Shown here piece by piece: positions 49,301-55,300 of a stretch of DNA of 64,000 bases. The notes below the pieces were generated by a model, which saw only the letters and a list, made by a program, of their open reading frames with translations, did not search any database and was not told the origin of the DNA. The stretch comes from Xenopus tropicalis. Taxonomy: Eukaryota; Chordata; Amphibia; Anura; Pipidae. Location of the stretch: contig NC_030685.2 of the NCBI RefSeq assembly GCF_000004195.4, positions 58,342,048 to 58,406,047 on the forward strand, in the 5' to 3' direction. The stretch's first letter is position 1. Every line of letters starts with the position of its first letter. The translations under genes and the position numbers were made by a program.

Positions 49301-52300
49301 TAGTAAATGTAAAGAAAATAAATAGCTTAAAGAGAGTCTGAGTCATAGTGGATAAAAGTCCTAAGTACTTAATGTTGGTAGGCTTTGTTAAACAGGAGAT
49401 GGTCACAAAGGTAATAAAGAAAAGGCACAGCAAAAAGTATAATTACCAAGTCATAGATGAAGTTTGTCACCCAATAGCAGGTCTCTCCAACACCAGCAAT
49501 ATGTTGCAGTCGCTTTGCCCCACTGTGATGCTCTTTAACCACATAAGTTGCAAAGCTTGCAGTTATGATGGAGTAACCGACCAGCACAGAGAGAGCAATT
49601 GAAGTATTCACCAAGGTAATAATACTGGAGAGAAGGAAGAATATATTTCCTAGGTGAAATGTCATGTCCAGATAGAAACTTAAACAGCAACATAGCGGAG
49701 TCTGGTACACAGTTAAAAACATAAGTAAGAGTGCCTAAGAAAACAGACAAGTAAATATATCTTCCACCTTACTGAGGCACGGCTCTCAAATTATGAGTGT
49801 GAACATAATGCCCAGAAATGCATTAAGGCTCTAACAGAAAGAGTAGTTTCTGAGGTCTGGAAATCCAAAGAGCAGAAAGCTACATAACAGGCAGAAACAG
49901 ACATTTTGCATGCATTTTGAAGTTTTCAGTCAATCCTACTGTTTGTTTAAACTCCTAGCAACTGCTGAATTCGACGAAGCTCTATGAAGCTTCTCATTTA
50001 CTTCAGCAGAATGTAAAATGTAAATCATTGCCTTTTCTGCCTAGCTGCAACCTCATGTTACATGAGAAATCTAAATTCCAGTGTAAATAAATATACCAAA
50101 CACATACAATGTGAGGCTTATTTGCAAACAATTAAGTGTGTATTTTATTATATTTAAATGTACAGTAGAGATCTGCTGAAATAGAAACTGTCTATGATAG
50201 GCAATCACTTTTGCAGTTAAAGACTAATACTGTCTCAGTAGGCATTGTGAGAGCTTCATGGCAAAAAACATAACGAAAAAACTGCTGAAATGTATTTAAA
50301 ATATCATAACTAAGTGGTACCCACTATATGGCAGATTGGGAATCTTGGAAATTCTATTAAATTTGTATTTCATTTTATTAGAAATTGTTTATATTTTCCT
50401 TTAATTTAGCACAATGAGCTATTCACATAGTGCTGTTTATTTCCTTTGACGTACTACTTTCTAAATTTATCCACATTCATAAAACAAGAATTAAAAAAAA
50501 AATGTTACAATTGCATGATCAAAGAAATCAAATCAGGGAAAGCCAGATAAAAACTTAGCATTTAATCAGGCATTCATATTAAATATGGAAATCATAACAC
50601 ACGATGTGAAAGTAGTGTATAGCCACTATTAGATTTACTAGATTTAGTGCCGCCTATGCATTTACAGCTGAACTGCAATCACCCTGGGCTAGCAATGAGC
50701 AATTTCTATGCTAAAAGTATATTTACTAAATGGAGACAGCTACAACATTGTAGTCTGTGCGCTCTTCTTTTTTGTGCTAAGTAGCAGAAATATCCAATTT
50801 TGGGTTTGTAGAAGATATCACATGTCTGCTTGGGATGTGCCTTATACATTAACTTTACCTTATCTTCCAATAGCACCTGGTCTGTAGATTATAGCATGAT
50901 ACTACTGCCATAAGGGTCATATTAGCCCTAGGTACAGGTAGAACATCCTAGTTAAAATAAAATATAGACTGAGTATCAACATAATTATTTTAGGTCTGTT
51001 TTGTTCTTTAGTTTTGGGATCTGATGGCTTTCAAACTGATCCTGTTGGATTTGGAGAAAAGCAAGTTCCTCAATATGCACAGATACTTTGTAATTTAACA
51101 TAAATCGTTCTTACATAAATTCTGGCATCTGAGTTCCAGAAAGAGGTTTGCTGGCGACAGAAATGCCTATAACAGAAATAGTCATCAGTTTGGCATCCCT
51201 CAAATGAGCACTTGAAATGTAACATTTTCAACAAGTTTTCTTCTTAATATGTGACAATAGATAATGATGGACATAGCTGTATGTTATCTCCCTCACTTTA
51301 AAGGACATGTAAAGCCTACATTTTCCAACCATGTAAGTTGGGCACATCTCCCCCACCCACACTGCATCATTTGTACTGCATATTTCCCCTCCAATCACCA
51401 GCTCCATTACATTTTCCTAAAACAAATGGCAGCTTTCACCTGACGGCCATTTTCCCTCTGAAATCAGTGACATTTACATCTGCAAACAGCGTGTGTGCAC
51501 CGTAAAGTTAATGCAATGTAAAATGTTTTGGGATGCCTGTAAGGAGTAAGTTACAGTAGTCAAGGCAGGAAATGATTTGATTTGAGCAAAATCTATGTTC
51601 AGGGCTGAATCGAGGTAGAATTTCTAGGCTGAGGTAGAATTTCTATTGTTTTTACCTCCTTATCTGAAGATTCAGCCCTGAACGTCAGTTGAGGGTGGAA
51701 ACTAACTTTCGTGCGACCAATGGTGGCACGAAAGATCGAATCGCTATGTGTATGGCTACATTTAGAATATATATATTAGTTATCGACTGGGGTGAGAGCG
51801 TGGGGTTGGGCGAGTGCTACAGGTTTTATATATTTATTTGCTTATTTTAACTGTGAGTATGGAGGAGACTGAAACATTGGCCTGGTATTTTTAAGAGAGT
51901 AAATAAAGAAAAATTTTTGCTTTTTAATCTTAAAAGGGTCCTGGTGTATTTTTGGATAATTAGGAGCTATTAGGTAGCACCGGGGTCATTTATGCTGTTG
52001 GTATGATATGCTGAAAAACTATGGACTGCACATATATAAGTATATATATACAGGAACAGAAGGAGCACACCCTTCAAGCGATCAAATGCCCTAGGTGCTG
52101 GTCAAAAATAAGTAATAAAAGAACAAAGTACCGCACACATAGGGACTTGTGAAAAAAAACAAAAAAGCATTTATTGAAAGAAATCCGACGTTTCGAGCAC
52201 CAACTGTGCTCTTCCTCAGGGACAAAGGAAGAGCACATTTGGTGCTCGAAATGTCGGATTTCCTTCAATAAATACTTTTTTGTTTTTTTCACAAGTCCCT

Positions 52301-55300
52301 ATGTGTGCGGTACTCTGTTCTTTTAAATATATATATACATATGTACAGTATGTCTGTAAAGAGTGTCCAGTTTTACCAGAGTGATCTACTAAGCTTGTTA
52401 GCACATATGATTATATATTATACAGTTTGTATGTTCTCCATATGTCTGCGTGGGTTTCCCCAGGATACTCTGGTTTCTTTCCACACTTAAAAAACATAAA
52501 AGCAGGTTGATCATAGTGTGCACGAATGTGATAAAGAAAGTTCCTTATGTAAATAAAAGATAATAATCAAAAATAATATAGAAACATATTTGGTAAGAAG
52601 TTAAAAGAATCAAAATGTATTTATGCCTTGTCATTTTTAATGACCTATACGAACTAGCAGCACAACCCTTGTCTTTTTTTATTGCTATAAAGATACAAAT
52701 CAATGTTCTGTAGTTGGCACCAATTTCAAAAAATCCATTAAACAAAATATATCCACAAAGATTAGATTAAGTTCCTTGGGATAATCCAGGTGCCATATTT
52801 TGCATCTGCTTTTCAGCATGGAGTCTAAATCTTCTTCAGTTCTAAAGCTGCAAATTTATGGTTTAGAAATCCATTTTCATTCAATTTTATTATTATTTTA
52901 TTATGGAACCACTAAGCCCAACCTTGAAAATAGGATTTGATCCTTTTTCAAATCCCCGAAGCTTCAGCACCCTTTTATCTGGCCATTTTAATTCAGGGGG
53001 ATTTTTTTTTTATTCTAGTGCATTTTATCTCTATTAATACTTCTACTGGCAGCTTTTTCTCAGTAGGATACAAGAGAGGCAGAAACAAGCACTGGAGTGG
53101 GATGGGGGTAATACATAGACTGTTTAGAAGGAGAAACAGCTAATAATTTGCTCTATAGAACTCACAATCAAAGCTATAAGCCTGTTATTACCATTAGTAT
53201 AGTTTGTTCCTCAAATAAAATATTCCAATGTCATTAAAGCAAATTGTTCCTAGGAGTGGTTTGACCTAAACAAGGGAGTATTTGAACATGAGGATCAAAT
53301 GAATGTGATCAAATGTATATGAATAACAGCTAAAGTGCACAGTACTCAACTACTAGGCTGTGGTTGTTTGAAATTCAGGTGGAATATGAATTGTATCTTT
53401 GAACAACAACCCTTATTTATTTTTAAAGATTATGCACCTTATTTATAAAGGGATAGAGGAGTAATTTGACTATTCTGACACACATTGACAGTTGCTATTA
53501 GTATCAGCTATTTATAAAGTTTAAAAAGGTTGTCAGTAAAGTCAGAGAAAAGTGAAGTGGTTATTGAAGTAGTAACGCAAACACTGTCAGTGTGTTGGCA
53601 ATGTAATTTCAGTGTTGTTTTTGGCTAAAATGGATGTGAACGTTCTTTATACAGGTATCCGACCCCTTATCCGGAAACCCGTTATCCAGAAAGTTCCGAA
53701 TTACGGAAAGCCTGTCTCCCATAGACTGCATTATAAGCAAATAATTCAGAATTTTAAAACTGATTTCCTTTTTCTATGTAGAAATAAAACCGTACCTTGT
53801 AATGGATCCCAATTAAGATATAAATAATCCTTATTGGATGCAAAACAATCCTATTGGGTTTAATTAATGTTTTATTGATTTTTTAGTAGACTTAAGGTAT
53901 TGAGATCCAAATAACGGAAAGACCCTTTATCCGGAATACCCTTGGTCACGAGCATTCTGGATAATGGGTCCTATACCTGTACTGGTTTTTATCAGTAAAT
54001 TACCACAGTTGTGTATACACCGAACATTCCTTCTCTGCTTATCACCATGTTTATATACAGTATATTTGTAACCATATTGCTTGCCTCTACTGAAGCAATG
54101 GTAAAACCACCAATACTCATATAAGGTATTTCTCTTTGTGAAGAAATGTAAAGATGAACTCATGGTATTTCCCATATAGTCAAGGCAGCGAAGTGCTTGC
54201 AAACTATTCAGCGGATTAGCATTGGATTTACCCCATTGGCCAAGTCTAACTGATATCTAGCTATTAATAAATAATAATAAATTATCATTGAGGTTATAAA
54301 TTTGAGTTGGGAGAGGACTGTATGAAGCCACTGATGTGGCCCCCTTCTGATGAGTCTCTCTCTAGGCCTCTAATATATTCCAAATATTCGGGTTATCCTG
54401 ATTAAGCCAAGCACATAGTGGCCAAATTTGATTTGGTACATCCAGCACCCAACATATAGATTGTCCAGTCATGGTGTCCAACAAGTGGATTTGACCAGCT
54501 TTTAGTTTGTCAAGCTGAAACGCTATCTTTTTGTTTGACCTGCTATTATAGTGTGCTTCAGTATCATTTCACTGTGAATCCTGCCATAAATATATGTTGA
54601 CAATGGACAGATGTAATGCACAAGCAATTGACAAACAAAGCATCAATTCATCCACATTGTTTCCTAAAGAATGAATAACTATTTTTAGCCACACTGGAAC
54701 AGGCGCAGTAGCAGCAAGCAACTGGACTCAAGGGAATCTCCCTGGCTTTATGGCAGAGAAGCTAAAAGCCGTAATCATGATGAATAGTGGTATAATTAAG
54801 CTGTAATGTCAGTGGGATTGAATGCAGGACCTGCATAATGGCCTCTCACTGCAAGATAAATGTAAGCCTAAATCTAACGTGTTTATGGAAAATAAGCGGT
54901 GTCTAGAGATCATCAAAATGCTTTATTTTCTCACTGAAAAAACCACAAGCACTCCAAAGAATCCATTCCACCCTTGCTATTGTTTGTATTGTTGCTAAGT
55001 TACTAAACTTTTATTACATTTTTATCGGCTGCAGCCCATAGCTCAATGGGAGGTTAGATAACTGCATAATCGAGTGCCTAGATTTCAAATAGTAAGCTAT
55101 TTATTCATCTTATGTCAGACACATTTTTATGGAAGAACCCTAAAACAGCTTTTGTAAATTTTGATCAACTCTTTGAGGCCTAAAGTGTAATACATATTTT
55201 GCCTGTGAATCAAACACAGCTCATAGCACAGAATCTTATATTAAGGGTGAGTCATTGTTCAACCCATACATGCATTTGGTTATGGAACAATTGCCTTGTA

